Assembly (NCBI RefSeq): GCF_024198215.1
Contig: NZ_JAKCFA010000023.1
Span: forward strand, 141,689-205,688
Source: Myxococcus qinghaiensis
GTDB lineage: Bacteria; Myxococcota; Myxococcia; Myxococcales; Myxococcaceae
Reading direction: 5' to 3'
DNA: 64,000 bases
This document shows, piece by piece, positions 17,715 through 26,744 of this stretch. The stretch's first letter is position 1; every line of letters begins with the position of its first letter. Under the pieces are notes generated by a model. The model had not been told where the DNA came from and did not search any database. It saw only the letters and a list, made by a program, of their open reading frames with translations. A program made the translations under genes and the position numbers.

Positions 17715-18572
17715 ATGCCCTTCTTCATCCCGTTCGCGGTGGGTGGCCTGGTGCTGACGGCGCTGGGGCTCGGCGTGAAGCGGGCCTTCGATGAGGGCCT
17801 GATGGGACCTCCTGACCCACCGGAGGTCCGCGCGGCGAAGCAGCGGCACGCGGCGGCGCTGGGGGCGCTCAAGTCCGCCCGGCTGGGGGTGCGGGACACC
17901 ATGGCCTCGCTCGGCGAGCGGCAGGCCAGGGCGAAGGCGCACGTCGTGGAGCCGCTGCGCGGCCTGCTGGCGCGGCTGGAGCGGTGGGAGCACGCGCGGC
18001 GCGAGGACGTCCTCCCGCCGGAGGCCCTGGCCGCGCTGGAGGCGCTGCCTCCCGAGCCCGTGTCCCGAGGGACGCGGCGCGCGTGGCCGCTCTTCGGCGC
18101 GGGGGCGACGGCGCCTTCGGAGCTGGTGCCGGTGCTGGAGTGGCTGGAGCGGGGCTGGCTTCAGGAGGACGCGGTGCCGGTGGTGCTGGATGGGACGTCG
18201 CTGTTCGACGCCGCGGCACCCTGGGCCACCTCGCCCGCGCCGGACACGGTGGAGGCGCGCGTGCGAGGCCTGGATGACCGCGCGGCGATGCTGACGCGGG
18301 CCACGACCTTCCTGGAGGAATTGCTCACGCGCCTGGCCACGCTCGACGCGCGCGTGGGAGTGCTCCAGGGGCGCGCGGAGGTCCAGCTGACCTACCTGGA
18401 CGCGGCGAGCTTCGAGGAGGGCGGCGCGGAGCCTCGCGAGCGGCTGTCACGCCTGGGCGTGCTCGCGGGGCGCCTGGTGGTGCTGCTGTGCGCGCCGGTG
18501 CTGTCGTCGGAGGGGAGGCTCGTGCCGGAGCCTCCCGTGTCACCCGAGGAAGCGTCGCTGGCTCAGACGTAG
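17715..18572 (+). CDS. Membrane-anchored helical protein, unknown
   Basis: The 285-residue protein starts at ATG 17715 (GGAGG about 11 bp upstream). It has one N-terminal membrane segment (FFIPFAVGGLVLTALGLGV), then mostly Ala/Leu/Arg/Glu-rich helices (residues about 45-110 and 185-240) that look like a coiled coil facing the cytoplasm. I do not recognise a family. Its last 10 bp overlap the 3' end of the convergent chemoreceptor gene, which is seen directly at 18563-18572. Confidence 0.65.
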   Translation: MPFFIPFAVGGLVLTALGLGVKRAFDEGLMGPPDPPEVRAAKQRHAAALGALKSARLGVRDTMASLGERQARAKAHVVEPLRGLLARLERWEHARREDVLPPEALAALEALPPEPVSRGTRRAWPLFGAGATAPSELVPVLEWLERGWLQEDAVPVVLDGTSLFDAAAPWATSPAPDTVEARVRGLDDRAAMLTRATTFLEELLTRLATLDARVGVLQGRAEVQLTYLDAASFEEGGAEPRERLSRLGVLAGRLVVLLCAPVLSSEGRLVPEPPVSPEEASLAQT

Positions 18573-20338
18573 CGCTGCGCGAGCTGGGACACCTGGCCCG
18601 TGGCGTGGGTGACGGCGACGGCGGCCTGCTGCGTGGTGTCCAGGTGGCGCAGGGTGTCCGTCGTCAGCTCGTCCAGCTCGCGCACGGCGGCGAAGAGCTG
18701 GTCCACGCCCTGGTGCTGCTGGGCCACGGCCTCGGCGATTTGACGCACGGCGGACGCGGACTCTCGCGACAGCGTGGCCAACTCGCGCAGCCGCTCTCCG
18801 CTGTTGCGCAGCGGCGTCAGCGCCGTCTCCACGCCCGCGGCGCCCTTGTTCGTCATCTCCGTGGCCTCGGTGGCGGCGGAGGCCATCGTCTCCAGCAGGC
18901 CGCGCACCTGGTTGGTGGCCTGGACGGACTGGTCCGCCAGCTCGCGCATCTGCCGCGCCACCACGCCAAAGCCCTTGCCGTGCTCGCCCGCGCGCGTCGC
19001 TTCGATGGCCGCGTTGATGGCCAGCATGTGCGACTGGTCCGCCAGCGCCTTCACCACCTCCGACACGCGGCCCACCTCGCGGGCGCGCTGCTCCAGGTCC
19101 ATCATCTGCTCGTGCAGCCCGTCCGCGATGTCGCGGATGGAGGCGAGCCCCTTCTCCGTGCCGAGCAGGGACTCCTCGCCCAGCCGGCCCACGGCCGCGG
19201 CGCGCTCGGCGACCTGGAGGATGCTGGTGGCTCGCGAGGCCGCCACGTGTGACGCCTGCTGGATTTCCTGCGCGGTGGCGCGCGCCTGATGCAGCGCCGC
19301 GGCCTGGCGCGACAGCGTCTGGTTCTGCTGGCTGCTCGCCTCCGACAGCCGCGTGCCGGCCTGGGCCAGGTCACCCGCCGAGGAGCGCAGCGAGCGCGGC
19401 AGCTCCTGGAGACGCTGGTAGAGCTGCCACGTCGTCGCGGCCAGGTCTCCCAGCTCGTCCGTGGACACCCAGCGCGGCGGCGCGGCGCGGCCTTCCACCA
19501 GCGCCTCCAGCGACGCCCCCACCGCCCGCGAGCCCTTGGCCAGCCTTCGCGCGGCCCACGCCGCCGTGAGGATGGAGCCCAGCGCCGCGTAGCCACCGAA
19601 CATGACGACGGGCAGCACCAAATCCCTTTGCAGCGGCGCCACCGTGGCGCGCACGCGGTCCGCCGACGCGGCCTGGCCTCGCGACGCGATGTCCGTCGCC
19701 AGCTCGCCCAGCTCCCGCTCGATGCGCAGGTGCAGCGTGACGATGCTCGTCAGACACGTGACGAGCAGCGCGGACACGACGGTGGCGGGCAGGAGCCACA
19801 GCTGTCGGGGCGCGAAGCCGTCGCCCGCGGGCCGGCTGCTGGGCGCCTTCTGGTACGCGTCCAGCACGGTGGGCATCAGCACCTGCTCATAGAGCATGTA
19901 CAACAGCGGGCTGCTGAACAGGCCCGCGCTCATCGACACCGCCACGCCCACCGGCACCACCGACAGGGGCCGGTCCAACAGGAGCGCCACGCCGCCGTTG
20001 AAGAGCACCCCGCCGATGAACCACGACACCATCGACTCGCCGAACGCCAGCGTGGAGGGGATGCGGATCAACCGCTCCACGCGCTGCTTTCCCTGCGAGG
20101 CCATGGCGCGCTTCAACAGCCACGGCAGCACGAGCATCGGCTGCGCCACCGCGCACAACCCCAGCACCAGCGGGGTGATGACTCCCAGCAGGATGCGCGT
20201 CGCGCGCGGTCCCTCCAGTGAGAGCAATTGCATGTCCACGTACAGGGCCGGACAGAAGGCCACCGTCGTGATGAGGGACCGCAACATGTACATCCGCCAG
20301 AACAGCGCGCCAGGGGTCGGAAGCGGAGGAGTAGACAT
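18563..20338 (-). CDS. Methyl-accepting chemotaxis protein with multi-helix N-terminus
   Basis: The 591-residue product starts at ATG 20338. Instead of the usual two helices flanking a sensor domain, about six hydrophobic segments fill residues 15-275, with little periplasmic sequence. A HAMP-like region follows (DELGDLAATTWQLYQRL). The highly conserved chemoreceptor tip is present near residues 435-460 (HMLAINAAIEATRAGEHGKG, then FGVVARQMRELADQS). It should relay a signal to a CheA/CheW complex. No che genes are adjacent. The missing ligand domain suggests that it senses membrane state or a membrane partner. Confidence 0.88.
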   Translation of the reverse strand: MSTPPLPTPGALFWRMYMLRSLITTVAFCPALYVDMQLLSLEGPRATRILLGVITPLVLGLCAVAQPMLVLPWLLKRAMASQGKQRVERLIRIPSTLAFGESMVSWFIGGVLFNGGVALLLDRPLSVVPVGVAVSMSAGLFSSPLLYMLYEQVLMPTVLDAYQKAPSSRPAGDGFAPRQLWLLPATVVSALLVTCLTSIVTLHLRIERELGELATDIASRGQAASADRVRATVAPLQRDLVLPVVMFGGYAALGSILTAAWAARRLAKGSRAVGASLEALVEGRAAPPRWVSTDELGDLAATTWQLYQRLQELPRSLRSSAGDLAQAGTRLSEASSQQNQTLSRQAAALHQARATAQEIQQASHVAASRATSILQVAERAAAVGRLGEESLLGTEKGLASIRDIADGLHEQMMDLEQRAREVGRVSEVVKALADQSHMLAINAAIEATRAGEHGKGFGVVARQMRELADQSVQATNQVRGLLETMASAATEATEMTNKGAAGVETALTPLRNSGERLRELATLSRESASAVRQIAEAVAQQHQGVDQLFAAVRELDELTTDTLRHLDTTQQAAVAVTHATGQVSQLAQRYV

Positions 20339-20686
20339 CGGGAAGCAGTGACTCCGGGGTGGCAGTGACCTGAGCGTGCGGGCCGGCGCGCTCTGCGTCA
20401 ACGTCCCGTTTCAGCCTGAGAGGAGGATTCCAACCAGGTAGCGTGTCTGCCTGGCCGTCAGGACCACGTTGGAACCCTACCCGCAGTCTATCTGCATGTC
20501 AGGCAATTCCAGGAAAATTATGGGATTACCACCCGATGAGAGAGGAAGGCCTGACACCGGCACCTACACGCCTTCCGCCGCTTCCAGGGCAGGCGAGCGT
20601 CTTCCCTCCGCCTGCACGCCTACGCCGGGGTGTTCACACTCACACCACAACGGCTCTCAGGAGCTCACAGCCAAAGGAGACGCGTC

Positions 20687-20878
20687 ATGGGTGAGTTGAT
20701 CGACAAGGCCAAGGGCAAGATCAAGGAGACCGTGGGCGCCGCGACGGGCGACCGCTCGCTGGAGGCCGAAGGCAAGGTCGACACGGCGAAGGGCCACGCC
20801 AAGGAGAAGGTCGAGGACGCCAAGCGTGCGGTCCGGGACGCGGTGGACGACAACAAGCCTCGCCGCGATGAGCCCTAG
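20687..20878 (+). CDS. CsbD-family stress protein
   Basis: The 63-residue hydrophilic protein has the CsbD/YjbJ pattern: DKAKGKIKETVGAATGDRSL, EAEGKVDTAKGHAKEKV, ending in charged residues. Members are abundant, weakly structured, stress-induced proteins of unclear biochemical role. ATG 20687 has AAAGGAGA upstream. The 348 bp between the chemoreceptor start and this gene hold its promoter region, but I see no clear sigma element there. Confidence 0.85.
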   Translation: MGELIDKAKGKIKETVGAATGDRSLEAEGKVDTAKGHAKEKVEDAKRAVRDAVDDNKPRRDEP

Positions 20879-20953
20879 TCCGCTGTCACGAAGATGAAGC
20901 TGACGGTCGGGTCGCGGGGCATGCCCTCGCGGCCCGTCGCCGTCGTCGCCGCC

Positions 20954-21112
20954 CTAACGCTTCACCGCGGGCGGACACGCCACTTCAAGAAACGTCGTGG
21001 TCTTCCCACTGAGCATCACCCACAAGCAGCGCAGCACACAGCCCGCGCCGAACTCTCGGTAGATGAGACCCAGATTGGTGACCACCTCTCTGCTGGTGAT
21101 GACCCCTCGCAT
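20954..21112 (-). CDS. Small protein, unknown
   Basis: A 52-residue frame starts at ATG 21112 with a strong GGGGGAGGG ribosome binding site 4-5 bp upstream. The product (MRGVITSREVVTNLGLIYRE, then a Cys-containing hydrophobic stretch and TTFLEVACPPAVKR) has an amphipathic first half and a hydrophobic middle, unlike an antisense shadow. It could be a regulatory mini-protein. It converges on csbD across 75 bp. I do not recognise it. The evidence is the start context and the composition. Confidence 0.5.
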   Translation of the reverse strand: MRGVITSREVVTNLGLIYREFGAGCVLRCLWVMLSGKTTTFLEVACPPAVKR

Positions 21113-21776
21113 TGGCCCTCCCCCTTCTGCTGCATCCCGTCCGTCCCGCCACCTCACCGCGCTGCCGCCGCACCCCTTCTGCAAACCCCTGGCCGTCGTT
21201 CGCGCGGCCCGCAGGCGTCGCTCTGTTGCTCTGCGGACGTGCCAAGCGGGCCAATCCTCAGATCGAGGCGCGGGCCCCTCGCGGCTCACGGGAGATACGG
21301 ACACCCGCTGCCTGGAGTTTTTTCAGGGAGGCCGTCCACCGTGCGACGCACCGCTCCTTCCCGCGCGCAGCGGGAGCTCGCACCCTCGCCACCCTTCATG
21401 ACGTCGCGCCCTCGTTGAGCGCGGTGTCGTGCTCCACCCTCACCCAGGTCTGAGTCGAGCAGGCGCGACTGTCAGCGCCTGAGACGCCGGGGCATGCGCC
21501 AGGCGCACGACGTCCAGGCCGGAGGGCGCGGAGGACGCGCGAGGACAGGAGGGCTTCATCGACTGCTCGGGCATACGGCGTCCCCGGAGCCTGGGTGGCA
21601 TTTGAGCGCGTCGGCCTGAATCTTCGGTTCGAGGACTGGGATGTCGCCGCGAGTCAGCAGCGGCGGACCGACGAGCAACGGCTCGCCCAGGTCGTGTCGG
21701 GTGCATGGGATGGCGTGTCACCGCCCCACGGCGCCGACACTAAAGAAGTGAGGACAGACGAAAGGAGGGTCTCGCG
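21113..21776. other. Gene-free stretch before the universal stress gene
   Basis: Only short frames with unlikely composition occur here. A 61-codon plus-strand frame from 21595 (AFERVGLNLRFEDWDVAA) is the most protein-like, but it runs to the next gene's ribosome binding site and has none of its own. The stretch should contain the promoter for the Usp gene at 21777. I could not assign it. Confidence 0.4.
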
Positions 21777-22724
21777 ATGAGGCAGCACGAGCTGACCCGG
21801 ATGGCCATTCCCTTGGCGTCGTCCCAGGGGCCCTTCCGAGGACCCCGGGGCATGACACGCCTGGTGGTGGCGACGGACTTTTCATTGCGCTCCGAGCTGG
21901 CGCTGGCGCGTGCGCTGCGGTTGCCGCTGGGGCAGGGCGCTTCCTTCACGTTGCTGCACGCGGGGCCCCTGTTGGAGGGCACCCCCGCGGGAGGCGTCGT
22001 GGCGGGAGAGCGCTGTCTGCGCAAGGCGGTGAGCGCGGTGGGTCGTCGGCTGCGGCAGCGGCCGGACGTGACGGTGCACGAGGAGCTGCGGCGGGGAGAC
22101 GCGGTGGATGCGGCGGTGGCGGTGGCGCGCGAGCGGGGCGCGGAGCTGGTGGTGCTGGGCGGCGTGCACGTGACGACGCCGGGGCGGGAGCTGGGGGAGC
22201 GCTCGACGGTGCGGCGCATGGTGAGGCGGCTGGACACGTCGGTGCTGACGGTGTTGCCGCATCCGGCGCGGCCGTATGCGAACCCGCTGGTGGCGGTGGA
22301 CTTCTCGCGCGAGTCCCGGAGGGCGCTGGAGCTGACGTTGCGGTTGTGCCCCCTGACGCCCGTGGAGGTGCTGCACGTGGTGGACACCCGCGCGGACGAA
22401 GCGGCGCTGCGCGAGCGGGGGGCGTCCCCGGAGCGCTTCCTCGTCCTTCAGCGGGAGCGGGAGGACGCCGCGAGGGTGGCGCTCGCCCGCTTCCTGGCTC
22501 CCTACCGGGAGACGGGGCGCGAGCTGGAAGCCCGGCTGCGGGGAGGAGAGCCGGGGGAGAGCATCCTCGCGCACGCGGCGGAGCTGGGCACGGACCTGCT
22601 GGCGCTGGCGGGCTCGGGCCCGGGCTCAGGAGAAGGGTGCGGCGTCTCGCTGGCGGAGCGGGTGCTGGCGAGGTCCTCGTGCGACGTGCTGGTGTCCCGG
22701 CACGAAGGACACGCGGTGTCGTGA
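21777..22724 (+). CDS. Tandem universal stress protein (two Usp domains)
   Basis: The 315-residue protein contains two UspA folds. Domain 1 (about 26-160) starts TRLVVATDFSLRSELALARA, and domain 2 (about 165-312) starts NPLVAVDFSRESRRALELTL. The second copy keeps a G-rich nucleotide-binding end (LALAGSGPGSGEG, then ERVLARSSCDVLV). The first has LVVLGGVHVTTPG with less clear ATP-site residues. Such proteins bind ATP or AMP and help survival in stress. AAAGGAGG lies about 8 bp before ATG 21777. A shorter start at the internal ATG (residue 26) is possible. Confidence 0.87.
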   Translation: MRQHELTRMAIPLASSQGPFRGPRGMTRLVVATDFSLRSELALARALRLPLGQGASFTLLHAGPLLEGTPAGGVVAGERCLRKAVSAVGRRLRQRPDVTVHEELRRGDAVDAAVAVARERGAELVVLGGVHVTTPGRELGERSTVRRMVRRLDTSVLTVLPHPARPYANPLVAVDFSRESRRALELTLRLCPLTPVEVLHVVDTRADEAALRERGASPERFLVLQREREDAARVALARFLAPYRETGRELEARLRGGEPGESILAHAAELGTDLLALAGSGPGSGEGCGVSLAERVLARSSCDVLVSRHEGHAVS

Positions 22725-22767
22725 GGGGCCAAGCGCGCGGACGCCGGGCGCGTTATGAACGCGCCCT

Positions 22768-24630
22768 GTGTCTCCTCGTCCTCTTGATTCCACGCCCCCC
22801 GCGAAGCCCTCTCTCAAGGAACGCCTGAAGGGCGCCGGAAGCCTGTTCCGGCAGCTCCCTGGCACCTTCCACCTCTTCTGGCGGGCGAGCCCTCGGGGGG
22901 CGGTGTTGCTGGGCGCCCTGACGCTGGTGGCGGCGGTGATGCCGGCGGCCATCGCCTGGGTGGGCAAGCTGATTGTGGACGCGGTGGTGGCGTCCGCGCA
23001 GGGCTCGGCGGAGGCGCACTCGCGCGTCTACGGCCTGGTGGGGTTGGAGTTCGGGTTGATGCTCGGCGCGGGCGTGGTGGAGCGGGGCCTCACGCTGACG
23101 CGGGAGCTGTTGCGCGCCAACCTGGGCAACCTGCTCAACGAGCAGATTCTCCAGAAGGCGCTGGCGCTGGAGCTGCGGCACTTCGAGGACTCGGACACCT
23201 ACGACAAGATGCAGAACGCGCGGCGCGAGGCGAGCAGCCGGCCGCTGTCGCTGGTGATGCAGGCGTTCTCCATCGTCCGCAACGCGATTACGTTGTCCAC
23301 CTTCGCGGCGCTGTTGATTGCGCTGTCTCCGTGGAGCGTCGTCGTGCTGGTGGCGGCGTCGATTCCGGCGTTCATCGCGGAGGCGCGGCTGGCGATGGCG
23401 GGCTTCAGGCTCTACTCGTGGCGTGCGCCGGAGGGGCGCAAGCTGAACTACCTGGAGTGGATCCTCACGCGCGACAGCCACGTGAAGGAGGTGAAGCTCT
23501 TCGGGTTGGGGGAGTTGGTGCTGGGGCGCTACCGGGAGCTGTTCCGGAAGTTCTTCGCGGAGGACCGGGCGCTGGCCTTCAAGCGGATGGCGTGGGGGTT
23601 GGGGTTGGGTCTGCTGTCGCTGGCGGCCTTCTATGGCTGCTATCTGTTCGTCGCGGGGAAGGCGGCGGACGGGGCCATCAGCGTGGGCGACATGGTGCTG
23701 TACCTGGGGGTGTTCCGGCAGGGGCAGGCGGCGTTCCAGGGCATCCTGACGAGCGTGGGCTCCATGTACGAGGACGCGCTCTTCATGAGCAATCTCTTCA
23801 CGTACCTGGAGATTCCGACGGGCGCCGAGACGGCCCGGGTGACGCCGGCGAAGTCACCGCCGCGCGGGCCCACCAATCACATCGAGCTGCGCGACGTGTC
23901 CTTCCGCTATCCGGGGAAGGAGGCGTGGGCGCTCAGGCACGTGTCGTTGACGCTGCGGCCGGGACAGAAGCTGGCGCTGGTGGGGGAGAACGGGGCGGGG
24001 AAGAGCACGTTGTTGAAGCTGCTGTTGCGGCTGTACGAGCCGACGGAGGGGGCCATCCTCTACGGGGGCGTGGACATCCGGGACATGGAGGTGGGGGATT
24101 TGCGCAGCCGCTTCGGGGCGGTGTTCCAGGACTTCGTGCGCTACCAGTTCAACGTGGCGGAGAACATCGGGTTGGGGCACGTGCCGGCGCTGGAGGACCG
24201 GGGCCGCATCGTGAAGGCGGCGGAGCAGGGTGGGGCGAGCGGGGTGATTGAGACGCTGCCCAGCCAGTACGACACGATGCTGGGCGGGTGGTTCGAGAAG
24301 GGGCAGGAGCTGTCGGCGGGGCAGTGGCAGAAGCTGGCGGTGGCGAGAGCGTTCATGCGTGACGACGCGGAGGTGCTGATTCTGGACGAGCCCACGGCGA
24401 GCATCGACGCGGAGGCGGAGCACGCGTTGTTCGAGCGCTTCCAGGCGCTGGCGGCGGACCGGATGGCGATTGTGATTTCGCACCGCTTCTCCACGGTGCG
24501 GATGGCGGACCAGATTGCGGTGCTGCACAACGGCGGCGTGGACGAACTGGGCAGCCACGACGCGCTGATGGCGAAGGACGGGCGCTACGCGCACCTGTTC
24601 CGCTTGCAGGCGCGCGGCTACCAGACCTGA
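22768..24630 (+). CDS. ABC exporter, fused permease and ATPase
   Basis: The 620-residue half-transporter starts at GTG 22768. Six membrane helices occupy residues about 35-330. The nucleotide-binding domain (about 365-610) has Walker A GENGAGKST near residue 410, Q-loop FQDFVRYQF, signature ELSAGQWQKLAVARAF, Walker B ILDEPTASID and the switch His in ISHRFSTVR. The signature has Ala for the usual first Gly (LSAGQ), which is a tolerated variant. It acts as a homodimer that exports a lipid, peptide or drug. The substrate is unknown. No partner permease is adjacent. Confidence 0.9.
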   Translation: MSPRPLDSTPPAKPSLKERLKGAGSLFRQLPGTFHLFWRASPRGAVLLGALTLVAAVMPAAIAWVGKLIVDAVVASAQGSAEAHSRVYGLVGLEFGLMLGAGVVERGLTLTRELLRANLGNLLNEQILQKALALELRHFEDSDTYDKMQNARREASSRPLSLVMQAFSIVRNAITLSTFAALLIALSPWSVVVLVAASIPAFIAEARLAMAGFRLYSWRAPEGRKLNYLEWILTRDSHVKEVKLFGLGELVLGRYRELFRKFFAEDRALAFKRMAWGLGLGLLSLAAFYGCYLFVAGKAADGAISVGDMVLYLGVFRQGQAAFQGILTSVGSMYEDALFMSNLFTYLEIPTGAETARVTPAKSPPRGPTNHIELRDVSFRYPGKEAWALRHVSLTLRPGQKLALVGENGAGKSTLLKLLLRLYEPTEGAILYGGVDIRDMEVGDLRSRFGAVFQDFVRYQFNVAENIGLGHVPALEDRGRIVKAAEQGGASGVIETLPSQYDTMLGGWFEKGQELSAGQWQKLAVARAFMRDDAEVLILDEPTASIDAEAEHALFERFQALAADRMAIVISHRFSTVRMADQIAVLHNGGVDELGSHDALMAKDGRYAHLFRLQARGYQT

Positions 24631-24717
24631 GGCAAGGCGCTTCAGCCCCGCTCGCCGCGCAGTCGCTCCAGCTCCGCGAGGGCCTCGGCCAGGCGACGTC
24701 CACTCCGAGGCCCGACT

Positions 24718-24993
24718 TCAGGGCGAGGGCGGCTGGTCAGGTCCCCCGGCGTGGCGCTGGCGCTTCTCGCGTGCCTTGTCCAGGCGGAAGAGCACGAAAC
24801 CCAGGGCGAAGAACACCGCGGCGAACGAGACGCCCCCGCCAATGAAGCCGCCGACGAAGCCACCGAGCCCACGCACGGCGCCTCCAACGAAGCCGTCGAG
24901 CCCCCAGATGGGCTCCGAGGTGATGCCCCACACGGCGCCAGCGATGCCGCCGAGGGTGGCGCCAGCGAGGAGGACGGGCTCGATGAGGTTCAT
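24718..24993 (-). CDS. Small Gly-rich membrane protein
   Basis: The 91-residue product starts at ATG 24993 after GAGGAAGACG. It has a Gly/Val/Phe-rich hydrophobic region (GATLGGIAGAVWGITSEPIW, then repeated GGFVGG-type units and FAAVFFALGFVLFRL) forming two or three helices, and a charged tail. Just beyond its TGA, the minus-1 or plus-1 frame continues with PEVGPRSGRRLAEALAELER, which reads like a natural Ala/Glu/Leu-rich C-terminus, so the present stop may reflect a frameshift. Function unknown. Confidence 0.65.
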   Translation of the reverse strand: MNLIEPVLLAGATLGGIAGAVWGITSEPIWGLDGFVGGAVRGLGGFVGGFIGGGVSFAAVFFALGFVLFRLDKAREKRQRHAGGPDQPPSP

Positions 24994-25085
24994 CGTCTTC
25001 CTCGTGCGCGGTGGGAGGAGCGGTGCTCCCACCATTGAAGCACATGGGCTCGGAAGCCGCCTGGGGACACTGTCCGCGCGAGGGC

Positions 25086-25664
25086 TCAGGCGGGCTGGTG
25101 CTCGCGCCCGAACTCCGTGACGAACTCGGCCAGGGACTTCGTGGCCTCGGGATGCAGGGCGCCGAGCACCTCCGAGGCGAAGCTCGCGGGCGCCGAGCCG
25201 GACGCGGTGACAATCCGTCCACCACGCACCGCGCGCGCTCCGGGTCGATAGTGCGCGGCGCCACGGTAGGCGGGGACATGCTGCTGGAGGAAGTCGAGGG
25301 CGTTGCTGGTGTGCGCGCAATCATCGAGCAGGCCAGCCCGGGCCAGCGCGAGCGTCGCGCCGCAGATGCCGGCGACGACGAGGCCCGCGTCCGCCGCGCG
25401 CCGCAGCAGGGGCGTGAGGTCGGGGCTCGCGGGCGTCATCCAGAGCGAGGAGCCAATCAGCACGAGCGCCTCGGCCTGGTCGGTGGCGAAGTCCTCGAGC
25501 GCGCCGTTGACCTGGATGGTCATCCCGCCAATCGAAGGAACCGGGCGGCCCCCTGGAGACCACCACGACACCTGGTCGCCAAAGTCCTCGCGAGCCACCG
25601 CCGCCAGCAGCGCGGGCTCCCAGTCGGCGAACGGCTCCACCACGACGAATGCGATACGGGCCAA
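25086..25664 (-). CDS. DJ-1/PfpI-family protein
   Basis: The 192-residue cytosolic protein starts at TTG 25664, supported by GAGGAG 7 bp upstream. It has the DJ-1/PfpI fold: the first strand ARIAFVVVEPFADWEPALL, the acidic residue in PFADWEPA, and the nucleophile elbow LVVAGICGATLALARAGLL with Cys in the GICGA motif. It is most like bacterial YdeA/glutamine-amidotransferase-like members of the family. Such proteins act as chaperones, deglycases or hydratases. The actual activity cannot be predicted from these motifs. Confidence 0.87.
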   Translation of the reverse strand: MARIAFVVVEPFADWEPALLAAVAREDFGDQVSWWSPGGRPVPSIGGMTIQVNGALEDFATDQAEALVLIGSSLWMTPASPDLTPLLRRAADAGLVVAGICGATLALARAGLLDDCAHTSNALDFLQQHVPAYRGAAHYRPGARAVRGGRIVTASGSAPASFASEVLGALHPEATKSLAEFVTEFGREHQPA

Positions 25665-25733
25665 CAGCGTGCTCCTCGTTGAATGAGCCCCGAGGATAGG
25701 GAAATCGGCCGCGACTCTCCAGACGAGAGAAGT

Positions 25734-25761
25734 CCCGCCGCCAAGGCAAAGCAGCGGCGGG
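25734..25761 (-). terminator. GC-rich hairpin upstream of the DJ-1/PfpI gene
   Basis: Arms CCCGCCGC (25734-25741) and GCGGCGGG (25754-25761) form a perfect 8 bp stem with a 12-base loop. On the minus strand it lies between the lipoprotein gene (stop at 25958) and the DJ-1/PfpI start and is followed by ACTTCTC, not a T-run. A second hairpin (GGCGGT/ACCGCC, 25833-25849) lies closer to the lipoprotein stop. One of them probably ends that transcript. Confidence 0.35.
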
Positions 25762-25957
25762 GCCCTCTCGCCCTGGGTTTTAAAGTCATACAGCTTCAGT
25801 CAGCCGAAGTCGTCCCGTTCAGGACAAGGGACGGCGGTTCGCGACCGCCCGTTGGCGTGCGATGAATGGGGCGATGATAGTGGTTGATGTAGTCAATGAC
25901 TTCGCGGTGTGATGTCCGCAGCACGAATGGACGGGGTTCGTGCGATTCGCCAGTGCG

Positions 25958-26296
25958 TCAGTTCGTCCAGCGGATGTGCCACGGACCGCCCTTCCAGTAG
26001 CAGACGCTATACGCATTGGGCTCGCAGTCACCACACGCCGTGTTCGGAATCTGAATGAGCTCTCCATTGCAGCAGCGGACGCCGCAGGTCCGCAGGTTGG
26101 GCGAACATGCCTCCTTAACGGTCAGCGAGCAGGCCAGAGCCGCGACCTCACCGTCCTCCGTCACAGCCTCCATGCTGACCTCCTCGCCAGGCGCGGCCTC
26201 GGCGAGGGCCTGCTCCTCCGGGAGCGGACCTCCGCACGCGGTCAATGCCACGATTCCAGCCAACAGCGCACAACGACGCAGTCCTGTCATGAACAT
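25958..26296 (-). CDS. Cys-rich lipoprotein
   Basis: The 112-residue protein starts at ATG 26296 (CGGAG 7 bp upstream). Its signal peptide ends in IVALTACGG (lipobox Cys). A long acidic spacer (residues about 25-55, EEQALAEAAPGEEVSMEAV) precedes a domain with nine Cys (LACSLTVKEACSPNLRTCGV, RCCNGELIQIPNTACGDCEP, YSVCYWKGG). The C-terminal YWKGGPWHIRWTN is aromatic. It is an exported, probably disulphide-stabilised mini-protein of the same style as those at 4360, 4739 and 13696. Function unknown. Confidence 0.75.
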   Translation of the reverse strand: MFMTGLRRCALLAGIVALTACGGPLPEEQALAEAAPGEEVSMEAVTEDGEVAALACSLTVKEACSPNLRTCGVRCCNGELIQIPNTACGDCEPNAYSVCYWKGGPWHIRWTN

Positions 26297-26744
26297 GAGT
26301 GGCTCCGCTTTCTTTGGCGTCTGGGTTTCTGATGGGCCCAGCAGACGCAAAGACAGTAAGTCATGGAAGGACCGGAAATGCAATATGATGGCGTGTAAGT
26401 GGTTGCCGAAGTCAATGAGTTGTCCGGCGGGTCTGCCCATGGAGTTCGGGACGTGAGCTGGGATTCCCTCATGCCACACGGCCCCACCAGAGGCTCCAGG
26501 ACCCTCCGGCGGGACGTGGGCGGGAACTCTGCTCAGGGACGGGCGTCGACGAGGGGGAGGGTGCTTCGGTGAACCCAGGCTCTCTGAGTGCGCGTGGGGG
26601 CACGAGGACTCTCACCGAAACCTCGTAGCCCTGCGGGGCGGACGCGCTCTTGTCCATACCTCCCCGGGGTCGGTCCCTCACGCGCGCGCTTGTGGAAGCT
26701 TCCCGGGGGGCCTGCATCCGCAGGACTCGACCAGTGGGGAATCA
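26297..26744. other. Gene-free stretch between divergent small genes
   Basis: This 448 bp separates the lipoprotein gene (minus) from the membrane-protein gene (plus). Part of it (26310-26420) is less GC-rich than its surroundings and probably holds the lipoprotein promoter. On the minus strand a TTGACT box occurs near 26415. No convincing frame or RNA gene is seen. Confidence 0.4.

Noticed and set aside
20894..21418. A 174-codon plus-strand frame after csbD
   Set aside because: It overlaps the better-supported 52-residue minus-strand gene, has poor start context and a Pro/Arg/Ser-rich non-protein composition.
25880..26420. Two similar minus-strand stretches (around 25880-25915 and 26385-26420) flanking the lipoprotein gene, as possible insertion-element ends
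   Set aside because: The likeness is partial and short, no transposase is present, and the VIDYINHYH reading at 25,890 lacks any start or family support.
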